64,000 nucleotides of DNA from Erysipelotrichaceae bacterium (GCA_015059015.1 SVBG01000003.1:62001-126000), one strand, 5' to 3'. Positions 1-9,881 are shown, numbered from the stretch's first letter. Notes: generated from the letters alone by a model not told the origin. Numbers and translations: made by a program.

Positions 1-3000
1 GAAATATCCATTATAAGAAAGTATCAATATGAAATTATCGCTGATGAAATTGTTGTATATGTTGGTACAAAAATGGAAAAATCTGTAGTAGAAGCACAAT
101 GTAAATTAATTAAGAAGTTTTTTGATAACTATGGGCTTGTAGAAATTAACTTTTTTGTTGATATTAATGATGATGGAACTGATTTTAAGGCAGAGCATGA
201 GAAAGAATTACAAATTTTAGAAAATCATAATATTGCAGTAGGGATGGAAAATTATAAGCGTATTCAGCTAGATGCCGCAAGTAATACAACAGGTAGTACT
301 TATACTGGATATTACAAAAATAAACCATTAGAAATAACGATTGATGAAATACCACTTACTAGTATAGAAATTCAAGAATTTAGTCAAATTAATGGTACTA
401 CTAAAGTTATAGTTAATGGGGTGCTTGTAAAAGGTGAAGTTAAGCATTTAAAGAGTAAAAAGACTGGTAAAGAGCTAAATCTTTATACTGGTATAATTAC
501 TAATTATAAAGATTCAATCATGTTTAAACGCTTTTATAAAGATGATGATGCAAACATTTTTGAAAAAGAATTAAAAACTGGTAAATATTTAGAAATTGCT
601 GGTTCAATTGAGTGGGATGATTTTGCTAAATCAGTTGTAATCATGTGTAATAGTTTAAGTATTCAAGGAGTTGATTCATATCGTGTTAGATTTGATGGAC
701 AGCCTGAAAAACGTATTGAACTTCATGCTCATACAAAAATGAGTGTTTTAGATAGTATTTTAAATGTTGATGAATATGTTGCTCAAGCTAGTAGATATGG
801 TCATTCTGCCGTTGCTGTAACTGATCATGAAAATTGTCATGTTTTTCCAGAATTTTTTAATGCCTGTAAAAAACATAATATTAAACCAATTGCAGGATTA
901 GAAGCAAATTATATCAACTTAGATGATATTAAAATTGCGTTAACAACTGAAGATATTAATTTAAATGATGCTACATTTGTTGTATTTGATATTGAAACCA
1001 CTGGTTTTTGTGCTAATTATCATGAAATTATTGAAATTGGTGGCGTAAAAATTAAAAGTGGAATGATAATTGATACATTTTCTGAATTTGTAAAACCTAC
1101 AAAACGTATTTCAGAGTCTATTTCTAAATTGACTTCCATTACTAATGATACTGTTTTTGATGCTTTACCAATTGAAGAAGTATTACCTGAATTTAAAAAG
1201 TTTATTGATGGATGTGTTTTAGTTGCTCACAATGCTCCATTTGATACTGATTTTATTTATACAAAAATGAAAGATTTAGGCATTTTTGAAAAAAAATACC
1301 CTTGTATTGATACAATTATTATTGCTCGTAGCTTATACCCAGAACAGGGACTTAAAAGATTTAATTTAGGAGCTTGTGCTAAGTTTTTAAAAGTTGAAAT
1401 TGAACAACAACACCGTGCTATTCATGATGCTAAGACTACTTCTAATGTATTTATGAAAATGCTAGGTGATATTGCAGAACTTGGTGTTACTAATTATAAG
1501 AATTTAAACTCTTTAATTGATTCAAAACAAATTTATAAACACTATATTCCAACACATCTTAATTTACTTGTTAAAAACAATGTTGGTTTAAAAAATTTAT
1601 ATAAAATTATTTCTGATTCACATACTAATCACTTTAGTCGTAATGCAAGAGTTATGCATCATGTATTAGAACAACATCGTGAGGGAATATTAGTTGGTAG
1701 TGGATGTGTAAATGGTGAAGTATTTAGAGCGGCTTTAGAAAAAACTGAAGATATTCTTCGTGAAAAAATTAGAAAATATGATTATATTGAAGTTCAACCT
1801 CCAAAATCATATCAATTCTTATTTGATGAAGAAGATTTAGGTGCTAATGATTATGTTTTAAATACAATTAAATTAATTATTAAAGTTGCAAAAGAAGAAG
1901 GTAAGATTGTAGTTGCTACTGGGGATGTCCATGAACTTATTCCTGAAGATTCTGAATTTAGAAAAATTTATTTATCAGTTGCTCGTCCTAATGGTGGTGG
2001 TCCACATGAACTAGCTAGTTATAAAGGAACGCTTGATATGCATTTTAGATCAACAACGGAAATGTTAAATGAATTTAGCTTTTTAGGTAATGATCTTGCA
2101 TATGAAATTGTTGTTACAAATACTAATCTAATTAATAATATGATTGAAACGTTTGATTTGTTTCCTAAAAAATTATTTGTACCACGTGATGATTTTAGAA
2201 AAGAATATGGCGTTCCATCAATGAAACAGGCTATTTATGATATTTGTGATCAAACTGCCCATGAAATGTATGGACCTAATATTCCAGAATACGTTAAAGA
2301 ACGTTTAGATCGTGAATTAAAAGCTATTATTGGGCACGGATATTTTTCTGTTTATTATATTTCACATTTACTTGTAAAAGATTCAAACGATAATGGTTAT
2401 GTTGTAGGAAGTCGTGGATCAGTTGGTAGTAGTTTTGCTGCTACAATGATGAAAATTACTGAAGTTAATCCTTTAACACCACACTATGTATGTCCACATT
2501 GTTATTTTAGTGCTTTTAAATTTACTGAAGATGAAAAGAAAAAATATGGTCAAACAAATATTCCATCACATATTGAAGAAGCATTAGATAATGTTAATAA
2601 TGGTTTTGATTTACCAGATTATAATTGTCCTGTTTGTGGTCATAAAATGAACCGTGATGGTATGAGTATTGCTTTTGAAACATTCCTTGGATTTACTGGT
2701 GAAAAATGTCCTGATATTGACCTTAATTTCTCAGGTGAATATCAAGCAAAAGCTCATACATTTACACAGCAAATGTTTGGTAAAGATTATGCATTTAGAG
2801 CAGGTACTTGTTCAACTGTAATGGATAAAACGGCATTTGCATATGTTCGTGATTATTATAATGATAAAGGCATTGTTAAACGTCAAAGTGAAATTGATAG
2901 ACTTGCATCATTTATTGCTGGTTCTAAAAAAACTACAGGTCAACATCCTGGTGGTATAGTTGTTGTTCCTGATGATATTGAAATTTATGATGTTACACCG

Positions 3001-4200
3001 ATTCAATTTCCACCTGTATCTGAAAAAGATGATTTGACACAAATGCAATGGCGTACTTCACACTACGATTATCATAGTTTTGAAGCAAATCTTTTAAAAT
3101 TAGATATTTTAGGTCATGATGATCCAACGTTAATTAAAAAATTAATTGAATATGTTCAAGCAAGACCTGATGAATTCCCGTTTAGTACTGTTGAAGGAAT
3201 TCCATTTATTGATAATGATGTAATTTCTTTATTTAGTTCTAAAGATGCACTTAAAATTAAAGGTGATGATTTAGATATTCTATCAAGTGGTACAATTGGC
3301 ATGCCCGAATTTGGTACTAAATTTGTAAGAGGTATGCTTGAAACAATTAAACCAAGTACATACAATGATATTATTAAAGTTTCAGGATTGTCACATGGTA
3401 CAGATGTGTGGAGTGGTAATGCAGAAGCTTTAGTTAAAAATGAAATTCCGGGTTTTCCTCAAGTTGAATTTAAGGATGTAATCGGGTGTCGTGATGATAT
3501 TATGATTTATCTTATTGCGAAAGGAGTTCCTGCTGCTGATTCATTTAAAATTATGGAATCAGTTCGTAAAGGAAAAGGAATTACAAAAGAACAAGAACAG
3601 TTGATGCTTGATAACAATGTACCTGATTGGTTTGTATGGACTTGTAAAAAAATTAAATATCTATTCCCAAAAGCACATGCTACAGCTTACGTTATTATGG
3701 CTTTAAGAATTGGTTGGTTTAAAGTCCATCGTCCAATTTATTATTATGCAGTGTATTTTTCAGTTCGTGCTAAGGAATATGATGCTGAAATATTTGCACT
3801 TGGTAAAAATGCGATTAGAAATAAAATTCAAGAGATTGAAAAGAAAATTCAAAATCATGATGTAACTAATAAAGAAGAAAATTTATTAGATGAACTTAGA
3901 ATTGCTCTTGAAATGGTTTTAAGGGGATATACGTTTAAACAAATAGATATTAATAAGTCACTTGCGACTGATTTTGTTATATCTGATGATAAAGAATCAT
4001 TATATTTACCATTTATTACAGTTCCAAACCTTGGTGAAGCTGTTGCAAAATCAATTGTTGAAGCAAGAAATGTTCGTCCATTTACATCGAAAAAAGATGT
4101 TGAAAGAAGAACTGCAATCAACAAAACACAATTTGCTAAATTACAAATGTTAGGTGTATTTGATGATTTACAAGAAGATGATGAAAATACTTTATTTTAG
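1..4200 (+). CDS. polC: DNA polymerase III alpha subunit, PolC type (5' end outside window)
   Basis: PolC is the Gram-positive leading-strand replicase with built-in 3'-5' proofreading. The frame is open from base 1 through an internal ATG at 73 with no stop, so the true start lies upstream; 1399 codons are visible, against about 1430-1450 in the family. Domains in order: OB-fold around residues 138-185; PHP domain opening with HAHTKMS near 241; DEDD exonuclease inserted in the PHP domain (FDIETTGF near 329, VAHNAPFDTDF near 408); a zinc module with CPHC near 831 and CPVCG near 877; the polymerase palm with PDIDLNFS near 904; GQHPGG near 980; and C-terminal helix-hairpin-helix/tau-binding parts. 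No key residue is seen to be lost. The stop codon overlaps the ribosome binding site of the next gene, suggesting cotranscription. Confidence 0.97.
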   Translation, partial: EISIIRKYQYEIIADEIVVYVGTKMEKSVVEAQCKLIKKFFDNYGLVEINFFVDINDDGTDFKAEHEKELQILENHNIAVGMENYKRIQLDAASNTTGSTYTGYYKNKPLEITIDEIPLTSIEIQEFSQINGTTKVIVNGVLVKGEVKHLKSKKTGKELNLYTGIITNYKDSIMFKRFYKDDDANIFEKELKTGKYLEIAGSIEWDDFAKSVVIMCNSLSIQGVDSYRVRFDGQPEKRIELHAHTKMSVLDSILNVDEYVAQASRYGHSAVAVTDHENCHVFPEFFNACKKHNIKPIAGLEANYINLDDIKIALTTEDINLNDATFVVFDIETTGFCANYHEIIEIGGVKIKSGMIIDTFSEFVKPTKRISESISKLTSITNDTVFDALPIEEVLPEFKKFIDGCVLVAHNAPFDTDFIYTKMKDLGIFEKKYPCIDTIIIARSLYPEQGLKRFNLGACAKFLKVEIEQQHRAIHDAKTTSNVFMKMLGDIAELGVTNYKNLNSLIDSKQIYKHYIPTHLNLLVKNNVGLKNLYKIISDSHTNHFSRNARVMHHVLEQHREGILVGSGCVNGEVFRAALEKTEDILREKIRKYDYIEVQPPKSYQFLFDEEDLGANDYVLNTIKLIIKVAKEEGKIVVATGDVHELIPEDSEFRKIYLSVARPNGGGPHELASYKGTLDMHFRSTTEMLNEFSFLGNDLAYEIVVTNTNLINNMIETFDLFPKKLFVPRDDFRKEYGVPSMKQAIYDICDQTAHEMYGPNIPEYVKERLDRELKAIIGHGYFSVYYISHLLVKDSNDNGYVVGSRGSVGSSFAATMMKITEVNPLTPHYVCPHCYFSAFKFTEDEKKKYGQTNIPSHIEEALDNVNNGFDLPDYNCPVCGHKMNRDGMSIAFETFLGFTGEKCPDIDLNFSGEYQAKAHTFTQQMFGKDYAFRAGTCSTVMDKTAFAYVRDYYNDKGIVKRQSEIDRLASFIAGSKKTTGQHPGGIVVVPDDIEIYDVTPIQFPPVSEKDDLTQMQWRTSHYDYHSFEANLLKLDILGHDDPTLIKKLIEYVQARPDEFPFSTVEGIPFIDNDVISLFSSKDALKIKGDDLDILSSGTIGMPEFGTKFVRGMLETIKPSTYNDIIKVSGLSHGTDVWSGNAEALVKNEIPGFPQVEFKDVIGCRDDIMIYLIAKGVPAADSFKIMESVRKGKGITKEQEQLMLDNNVPDWFVWTCKKIKYLFPKAHATAYVIMALRIGWFKVHRPIYYYAVYFSVRAKEYDAEIFALGKNAIRNKIQEIEKKIQNHDVTNKEENLLDELRIALEMVLRGYTFKQIDINKSLATDFVISDDKESLYLPFITVPNLGEAVAKSIVEARNVRPFTSKKDVERRTAINKTQFAKLQMLGVFDDLQEDDENTLF

Positions 4201-4212
4201 GAGGATAAATTA

Positions 4213-4974
4213 ATGAGAACAAATAATGTTGTTTTTAGAAAATTAAGAAACTTTGATAATGATTCTCAAGAATCTGCATCAATGAATAGTGTAGGTATTA
4301 AAAGTGGAATATTACTTTTAATATGTTTAGTTTCAGCTTGCTTATCAATAATCTTTTTTAAGACAATTAGTGTTGAAATGTTTTTAATATATGGTGCTGC
4401 TATTATAGCAACAATTGTTTTCCAATTAATAATTACTTTTAAACCACATACAGCAAAGTCATTATCAATACCATATGTTGTTTGTGAAGGTATTACAATT
4501 GGAGTTATATGTGATTTATTGGAACTTGCGTTACCTGGTGAAGGCTTCGTAATAGCTGGTGGTGCATTAATGATCACGCTTGGTATTGTGGTTGCTGCAT
4601 GTATTTTATATTCGCATGCAGGGTTAAGAGCGAAACCTGGTTTTATTAAGTTTTTTATAATTGTTATACTTGGTATTTCAATTGCTTCAGTATTCTTTGC
4701 ACTTACTTCATTGGTTCTTGCATTAACTACAGGAATTAGTTTGTGGTCAATGTATTTAGGATCTTCATTATCAATTCTTATATCAGTAATTATGGTTATC
4801 ATTTCCTCAATTTATGTATTTATTACAATTCAACAAACTGATGAAATTGTAAGTTCTGGTATTAATAAAGTTTATGAATGGTATGCTGCATTTGGTATTG
4901 CAATATCAGTAATTTGGTTGTTCCTTGAAGTGTTAGAATTATTATTAAGAATAGTAGCCAGAAATAGGGATTAA
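4213..4974 (+). CDS. Bax inhibitor-1/YccA-family membrane protein
   Basis: A 253-residue protein with about seven hydrophobic segments (first at residues 29-48). The N-terminus (NVVFRKL) and the C-terminal EWYAAFGI...VIWLFLEVLELLLRI block match the bacterial Bax inhibitor-1/YccA family, integral membrane proteins of uncertain role, with some members reported as pH-sensitive calcium leak channels. The start follows a clear GGAGG that overlaps the polC stop codon, and a rho-independent terminator follows directly, so it probably ends the polC transcript. The family call rests on these motif similarities and the hydrophobic profile. Confidence 0.75.
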   Translation: MRTNNVVFRKLRNFDNDSQESASMNSVGIKSGILLLICLVSACLSIIFFKTISVEMFLIYGAAIIATIVFQLIITFKPHTAKSLSIPYVVCEGITIGVICDLLELALPGEGFVIAGGALMITLGIVVAACILYSHAGLRAKPGFIKFFIIVILGISIASVFFALTSLVLALTTGISLWSMYLGSSLSILISVIMVIISSIYVFITIQQTDEIVSSGINKVYEWYAAFGIAISVIWLFLEVLELLLRIVARNRD

Positions 4975-4980
4975 TTAGTA

Positions 4981-5017
4981 AAAATAGAGTAATCGTGTTC
5001 GATTTACTCTATTTTTT
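4981..5017 (+). terminator. Rho-independent terminator after the YccA-family gene
   Basis: Inverted repeat AAAATAGAGTAA...TTACTCTATTTT (one bulged base) with a T-rich 3' side, directly after the stop codon at 4974. Confidence 0.85.
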
Positions 5018-5064
5018 ATAATATACTATGTTTTTGCATAAACTATTAATGTGAGGTACATTTT

Positions 5065-6090
5065 ATGAAACTAAGTGTTAATAGTCTTTTAAAAGTATTT
5101 ATTAGTGTTTTAATCTTATTAAGTTGCATACTATTATATAAGTATTTGGAAAGTTTTATTTTTGGAATTATAGGTATAATAATACCGTTTTTAATAGCTT
5201 TTACAATAAGTTTTATTGTATCACCTTGGATAAAGTATTTAGAAAAGAAGAATGTTAGACATAATGTAGCAGTTTTAATTGTTATAATTTTTTTACTAAG
5301 TTTATTAGTCTTATTTTCTATTTTTTTAGTTCCATTAATAGGTGATGAATTAAATTATTTTATTGATAGTTTTCCTGCTTTTATAGACCGAATTAATGAA
5401 TTGTTTAATTCTGTTTCTATTTTTAAAAAATTAGGTCTTGAATTTAAAACAGTAATTAGTTATTTTATTAAGTCAAATAGTAATTTAATAACAAAAATAT
5501 TAGAATTTGTCACAACGATTTTTTCCTCCTTTATACCAACTATTACTACTCCGATATTAATAGTTTATTTCATAATTTATTATGATAGATTAGAAAATTG
5601 GATTAGAAATAAAGCAATAAAAAATGATGATTTGTATATAATTCTAAGAGAAATTAAAATTTCTATGCATGCATATTTTAAGTCTTATTTAATTATTACA
5701 ATTTTATTATCTTTTTTTAGTAGTATAGCATTTTGGTTTTTAGATATTGATTATTTTATAATATGGGGATTAGTGATTGGTATTACAAATATAATTCCTT
5801 ATATTGGTCAGTATATTGGTGGGATTATTGTTGGACTATATGTATTAGCATCAAGCCCTGAATTATTGGTATATGTGATTATAATTATTGTGTGTTTACA
5901 GATAATTGAAAGTAATTTTTTAACACCAAAAATACAAGGAGATGTATTAGAAATTAATCCGATTTTAGTTGTTTTTTCTGTTACATTATTTGGTAAATTA
6001 TTAGGAATTTTTGGCATGATTATTGCGGTACCAATTATAAGAATTATCCAAATTGTGGTAAAAGTAAAGAAAATTAATAAAAAAAGATAA
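5065..6090 (+). CDS. AI-2E family transporter (PerM/YtvI-like)
   Basis: A 341-residue polytopic membrane protein of the AI-2E/UPF0118 family, typical of it in length and pattern: two N-terminal hydrophobic segments (residues 10-55), a third around 65-90, an amphipathic central region, and a C-terminal bundle containing the characteristic ITNIIPYIGQYIGGI and the late helix with NPILVV. Members export small molecules or act as ion antiporters; the substrate cannot be told from sequence. GTGAGG precedes the ATG. It stands alone between a terminator and the promoter of the next gene. Confidence 0.85.
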   Translation: MKLSVNSLLKVFISVLILLSCILLYKYLESFIFGIIGIIIPFLIAFTISFIVSPWIKYLEKKNVRHNVAVLIVIIFLLSLLVLFSIFLVPLIGDELNYFIDSFPAFIDRINELFNSVSIFKKLGLEFKTVISYFIKSNSNLITKILEFVTTIFSSFIPTITTPILIVYFIIYYDRLENWIRNKAIKNDDLYIILREIKISMHAYFKSYLIITILLSFFSSIAFWFLDIDYFIIWGLVIGITNIIPYIGQYIGGIIVGLYVLASSPELLVYVIIIIVCLQIIESNFLTPKIQGDVLEINPILVVFSVTLFGKLLGIFGMIIAVPIIRIIQIVVKVKKINKKR

Positions 6091-6096
6091 AATCAT

Positions 6097-6125
6097 TTTA
6101 CAAAATTAATAAAATGTGATATAAT
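6097..6125 (+). promoter_or_regulatory. Sigma-A-type promoter for the first coiled-coil membrane protein gene
   Basis: TTTACA (6097-6102), a 17-bp spacer and TATAAT (6120-6125), close to the housekeeping consensus and about 70 bp before the ATG at 6194. Confidence 0.75.
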
Positions 6126-6193
6126 AAAGTCATAAAATGTGTATAAAAAACCAACAAAATATTTATATGCTTATGGCAAAAGGAGAGAAAATT

Positions 6194-7831
6194 ATGTTAA
6201 CAAAAGCAAACAAAGTAGTAATGTATATCCTTAGTATTGTTACTATTATACTTGGACTTGTTACAGCAATCCCATTTAGAACATTACCATTCGCAAGCGA
6301 ATGTCCTAATATTTTAAGTGTTGAATTTTTTGTAAAGTTCTTGATTATTCCAGAATATGCATTAGGAGCTTGTATTTTTCCAAATATAGTAAAATATAAA
6401 CAAATTAAAAATAGATTAGAAAGAAGTAAAGTGGCTAATATTCTTAGTTATTTACCAATCTTCGTTGTTATTATTGGACAATTACTTTTATTAGTTCACA
6501 CTTTAACTTTCAAATACTATCCAATGTCAGCTGGTGCTCATGCTGTATTATTAGCTATTTGTGTATGTTATCTAGTATTTATGATTTGTGCTTTACTTGT
6601 TGTTAATAAAGTAACTGTTAGTTTATCTAAAAAATCAAATTATATTTTTGATGTTATTGTTGGGGCATCACTTATTGTATTTGTTCTTTTATCTTGGAGA
6701 ATTTTAGATGCATATGCTGCAACTTATGGTGTTGCAGATGGTTATATTTATGGTGCTTCAAATTATGATCCTTATTTATTTGTTTTATATGCTGTTCTTA
6801 TTTTAGTTACAGTATTTTATATCAAGAGTATTGTTAAGATGATCAAAGCTAATGAAACATTAGTTTATTCTTCTAAACTTTCTAATGTTCAAATTGATGA
6901 TATAATTCATGAAGAATTCAATAATGCATACAATGATATTCTAAATGAATTTGAAACTTATTTTGTTGAACAAGATTTAGAAGATGTTGAACAGGAAGAT
7001 CAAGTAGAAGAAGTTGATCAAGTAGAAGAAGTTGAACAAGTAGAACAAATTGAAGAAGTAGAACAAGTTGAAGAATCTCAACCTGAAGAAATTGAAGACG
7101 ATAAAACTGAACTTGAGGAGTTTAAAGTTGAATCATTAGAAGATTTAGATGAATTAAATGATTTATTAGTTCAAACTGATACTAAGAATGATGAAAAAGT
7201 AGCAGAACAAGCAGAAAACATTAAAAAACAAATTGAAAATGAAAAGAATGCTTTAACTAAGGAACGTGAAGAATTAGAAACATATCGTGTTAGTGCTACA
7301 GCTGAAGTTGCAGCATTACTTGCTAAATTAGAAGAAATTGAAGATGTTGAAGAGGAAGTTGTTGTTGAAAAGGAAACTCCTAAGAAAAAAGTATTTAAAC
7401 CAACATTTGAACAAGTTGTTGCTTTTGCTAAATCTCTACAAGAAGAAGATTGGAAAGTTGCAGAAAACATTAAAGAAAATGGTACTGGTACTATTAAATT
7501 TACTAAAGGTAAAGTTCAATTCTTAATTCTTCAATGTACTAATAGTGATTATCGTATTACATTCTTAGCAACTGAAAAGAAATGGTCTACTATTTTAACA
7601 GGTGTTAAAGGAGTTACTATTCCTAAAAATGCTAAAGGTAATAAGTGGTTAAAATATGTTAATAAGGGTGTTGGAGAAACTTCTGTTATTAAATCATTCA
7701 TTAGAGAATCAGTTAAGGGTGCTAATGAAGAAATTGCTAACATTTTAAAAGCAAAAGAAGAAGAAAAACAACGTCGTGCTGAAGCTAAAAAATTAGCTAA
7801 AGAGCAAAAAGCACAAGAAGAAAATAAATAG
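6194..7831 (+). CDS. Six-TM membrane protein with acidic repeat/coiled-coil tail and C-terminal globular domain (paralog 1)
   Basis: Not a family I can name. The start chosen is the ATG at 6194, seven bases after AAAGGAGA; an in-frame ATG at 6137 lacks a ribosome binding site. The 545-residue product has about six hydrophobic segments in its first 215 residues, then a strongly acidic stretch rich in VEQVEE/VDQVEE repeats (residues about 255-320), a coiled coil (about 330-385), and a C-terminal domain (about 400-520) with NSDYRITFLA. The same architecture and a related terminal domain (NNDYRISFLA) occur in the next gene, so the two are a tandem duplication. The charged tail is predicted to be cytoplasmic. 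It could be an envelope scaffold or sensor; no catalytic motif is seen. Confidence 0.8.
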   Translation: MLTKANKVVMYILSIVTIILGLVTAIPFRTLPFASECPNILSVEFFVKFLIIPEYALGACIFPNIVKYKQIKNRLERSKVANILSYLPIFVVIIGQLLLLVHTLTFKYYPMSAGAHAVLLAICVCYLVFMICALLVVNKVTVSLSKKSNYIFDVIVGASLIVFVLLSWRILDAYAATYGVADGYIYGASNYDPYLFVLYAVLILVTVFYIKSIVKMIKANETLVYSSKLSNVQIDDIIHEEFNNAYNDILNEFETYFVEQDLEDVEQEDQVEEVDQVEEVEQVEQIEEVEQVEESQPEEIEDDKTELEEFKVESLEDLDELNDLLVQTDTKNDEKVAEQAENIKKQIENEKNALTKEREELETYRVSATAEVAALLAKLEEIEDVEEEVVVEKETPKKKVFKPTFEQVVAFAKSLQEEDWKVAENIKENGTGTIKFTKGKVQFLILQCTNSDYRITFLATEKKWSTILTGVKGVTIPKNAKGNKWLKYVNKGVGETSVIKSFIRESVKGANEEIANILKAKEEEKQRRAEAKKLAKEQKAQEENK

Positions 7832-7847
7832 AAAGGACTAGCAAAAT

Positions 7848-9653
7848 ATGTTATTAGAACGTGATCGTAAATTATTTCACCTTTTTGCAGTAATTTCTAT
7901 TGCATTAAGTTTATTAGTTTGTATTCCATATTCACTTGAAAAAGTAACATTATTTGAAATAATTGTTAAATATATGGTAATTCCTTTTGCTGTTGCAGTA
8001 TTTACTTTTATGGGATGGTCTGCTAAATATCGTAGTTATCGTCCATCTGTAAAGTTTACTTCAATTGTTACGTATGTTCCACTATTCTCATATAGTGCTG
8101 CAATTATTTTTAATACTGTTTTATTATTAGTTAGAAATAGTGCTGTTTATGACCAATTAAAATATACTGTTTTAATTATTGGTTTAGCTGCAATTTTAGT
8201 TTTAGTAATTGCATTAAGTCATGGTTATTATAAGTTTGTTATTAAACTATCTAAAAATGAATCATTAATAGCTGATGGTATTTTTGCTATTCTAGCACTT
8301 GCATATACATTTGGTGGTGCTGCTATTGCACTTGATTATCGTGCATTTGGTGGCTTGGAATCAAAATCTGTATTCTTTATTTTAATTCCTCTTGTTTTGG
8401 GAATTGGTGCTGCTTGGTTACACATTTTAGTTGTTAATCATGCTGCAAATGAAAAAGAAGAGTACGTTGTAAAGAGTCGTCAAGAATTATATGATTTATG
8501 GGAAAGTAATTGTCTAACTGCTAAGAAAATTTATGAAACAGTTAGAGAGTATATTTTAGAATCTTTATTAAATTATAATCTTGATGCTTTAGGTTTTGAA
8601 GAAATTGAAGAGAATGATACAGAAACAAATGCTGATGTCCAAATAGTTGCTGATCCAGAACTTGAAAATAAAGTTAATGAACTTGAAAACAAGAATGAAA
8701 CTTTATCAGCAGAAAAACAAGCTTTAATTGATCAAAATAAAGCGTTAAAAGAACAATTGGATGAAGCATTAGCTATTATCGCTCAATCAAAAGAAAAGAT
8801 TGTTGACACATTACAAAAATGTGCTGATAATGATGCTGATTTAATTATGGATTCATTACAACATTCACTTGATGTTATTAAATCAGAACGTGAAGTTGTT
8901 GCAGAAACTCGTAAGAAATTAGAAGCTGAAATTGAAGCACAAAAAGCTGAGATTCAAGCTAAACTTGATGCACATGCTGAAAAAGTTGCTCTTGAAGAAA
9001 AAGCTAAAGCTGAAGCAGAAGAAAAAGCTCGTCTTGATGCTGAACGTCGTGCAAAAGAAGCTGAAGAGCGTGCTAAAGAGAAAAAACCTATTGAACCTGA
9101 CTTTACTAAGGTTGTTGAATTTGCAGTTAGTGTAGGTAAAGATCGTGATGATGTTGAGCTTTCTGTTAATGAAAAACAAACTATGTATAAGTTTGCTCAT
9201 AATGGCACTGCATTTATCGTTCTTCAAAAAACTAATAATGATTATCGTATTTCATTCCTTGCAAAAACTGAAGAAATGCGTCAATTATTATATGAATATA
9301 ATGGCGTTGTAAGTTTTGATAAAGTTGTTGAATTTGATAAAGCTAAATATACTGTTCAGCAATTAAAAGCTGTTTATAAAGGTGATGAAACTATTTCAAT
9401 TGAAGCTGTTCAAAACTTATTAGTAAATTCTCTTGCAGTATTACTTGAAGCTGAAGATTTAGAAGCACAAGCAATTGCTAAAGAACAAGCTGCTAAAGAA
9501 CGTGCAAAACTTGCTGAACAAGCATTAAGAGAAAAAGAAAAAGCTTTAGCTAAAGAAGAAGCTAAACGTCAAAAAGAATTACAAAAAGCTGAAGAATTAG
9601 CTCAAAAGGAACAAGAAAGTTCTGATGATGCAAATCCTGAAGAAGCTGCATAA
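7848..9653 (+). CDS. Six-TM membrane protein with long coiled-coil tail and C-terminal globular domain (paralog 2)
   Basis: Paralog of the preceding gene, 16 bp downstream with AAAGGA before its ATG, so the two form an operon. The 601-residue product has six hydrophobic segments in residues 10-205, a coiled-coil region (about 275-420) rich in Ala/Glu/Lys, a domain of about 110 residues (about 430-540) containing FIVLQKTNNDYRISFLAK, and a second Ala/Lys/Glu helix to the C-terminus. Paralog 1 has an acidic VEQVEE repeat tract where this one has a longer coiled coil. The function is unknown. The duplicated terminal domain suggests a shared partner. Confidence 0.8.
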   Translation: MLLERDRKLFHLFAVISIALSLLVCIPYSLEKVTLFEIIVKYMVIPFAVAVFTFMGWSAKYRSYRPSVKFTSIVTYVPLFSYSAAIIFNTVLLLVRNSAVYDQLKYTVLIIGLAAILVLVIALSHGYYKFVIKLSKNESLIADGIFAILALAYTFGGAAIALDYRAFGGLESKSVFFILIPLVLGIGAAWLHILVVNHAANEKEEYVVKSRQELYDLWESNCLTAKKIYETVREYILESLLNYNLDALGFEEIEENDTETNADVQIVADPELENKVNELENKNETLSAEKQALIDQNKALKEQLDEALAIIAQSKEKIVDTLQKCADNDADLIMDSLQHSLDVIKSEREVVAETRKKLEAEIEAQKAEIQAKLDAHAEKVALEEKAKAEAEEKARLDAERRAKEAEERAKEKKPIEPDFTKVVEFAVSVGKDRDDVELSVNEKQTMYKFAHNGTAFIVLQKTNNDYRISFLAKTEEMRQLLYEYNGVVSFDKVVEFDKAKYTVQQLKAVYKGDETISIEAVQNLLVNSLAVLLEAEDLEAQAIAKEQAAKERAKLAEQALREKEKALAKEEAKRQKELQKAEELAQKEQESSDDANPEEAA

Positions 9654-9664
9654 ATAAAATCAAT

Positions 9665-9881
9665 GATAGAAGATAAGTAGATATATTGAATTATTATAGA
9701 GAAAAGCTGGTTGGTGAAAAGCTAATAATTGATATATTGAAGCTACTTCTTTAGATGGGACTAATCCTCTCCGCTTGTAGCGTTAAAACAATAACTAAGC
9801 GTATAAATTTTAATTTATAAACTAGGATGGTACCGCGAATTTTAGTTCGTTCCTATGATTTTTTAGGAGCGAACTTTTTTT
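9665..9881 (+). promoter_or_regulatory. T-box riboswitch, alanine (GCU specifier), controlling alaS
   Basis: The leader has the tRNA-sensing T-box layout. The stem I apical region carries GCTGGTTGGTGAAAAGC (about 9705-9722). The specifier loop has GAA-GCT-A with GCT (alanine) at 9742-9744. The T-box sequence AGGATGGTACCGCG lies at 9824-9837. A terminator hairpin (GTTCGTTCCTA/TAGGAGCGAAC plus T-run) follows at 9845-9881. Uncharged tRNA-Ala should pair with the specifier and the T-box bulge, favouring the antiterminator and transcription of alaS. The codon matches the downstream gene. Confidence 0.95.
9845..9881 (+). terminator. T-box-controlled terminator upstream of alaS
   Basis: Stem GTTCGTTCCTA (9845-9855) / TAGGAGCGAAC (9864-9874) followed by seven T. 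Its 5' arm lies just after the T-box sequence, as expected for a mutually exclusive antiterminator. Confidence 0.92.

Noticed and set aside
4266-4802. Long antisense open frame (178 codons) opposite the YccA-family gene
   Set aside because: It mirrors a well-supported membrane protein gene, has no ribosome binding site, and its composition is that of antisense to hydrophobic codons.
6137-6193. Upstream start for the six-TM paralog 1
   Set aside because: No Shine-Dalgarno at 6137, whereas AAAGGAGA precedes the ATG at 6194 and the product then begins like a membrane protein.
7338-7526. Alternative + strand frame inside paralog 1
   Set aside because: Low-complexity Lys/Leu translation from the repeated charged region; no ribosome binding site.
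8919-9227. Antisense and alternative frames in the coiled-coil region of paralog 2
   Set aside because: Phe/Ser- or Lys/Leu-rich translations typical of reading GAA/AAA/GCT repeats out of frame.
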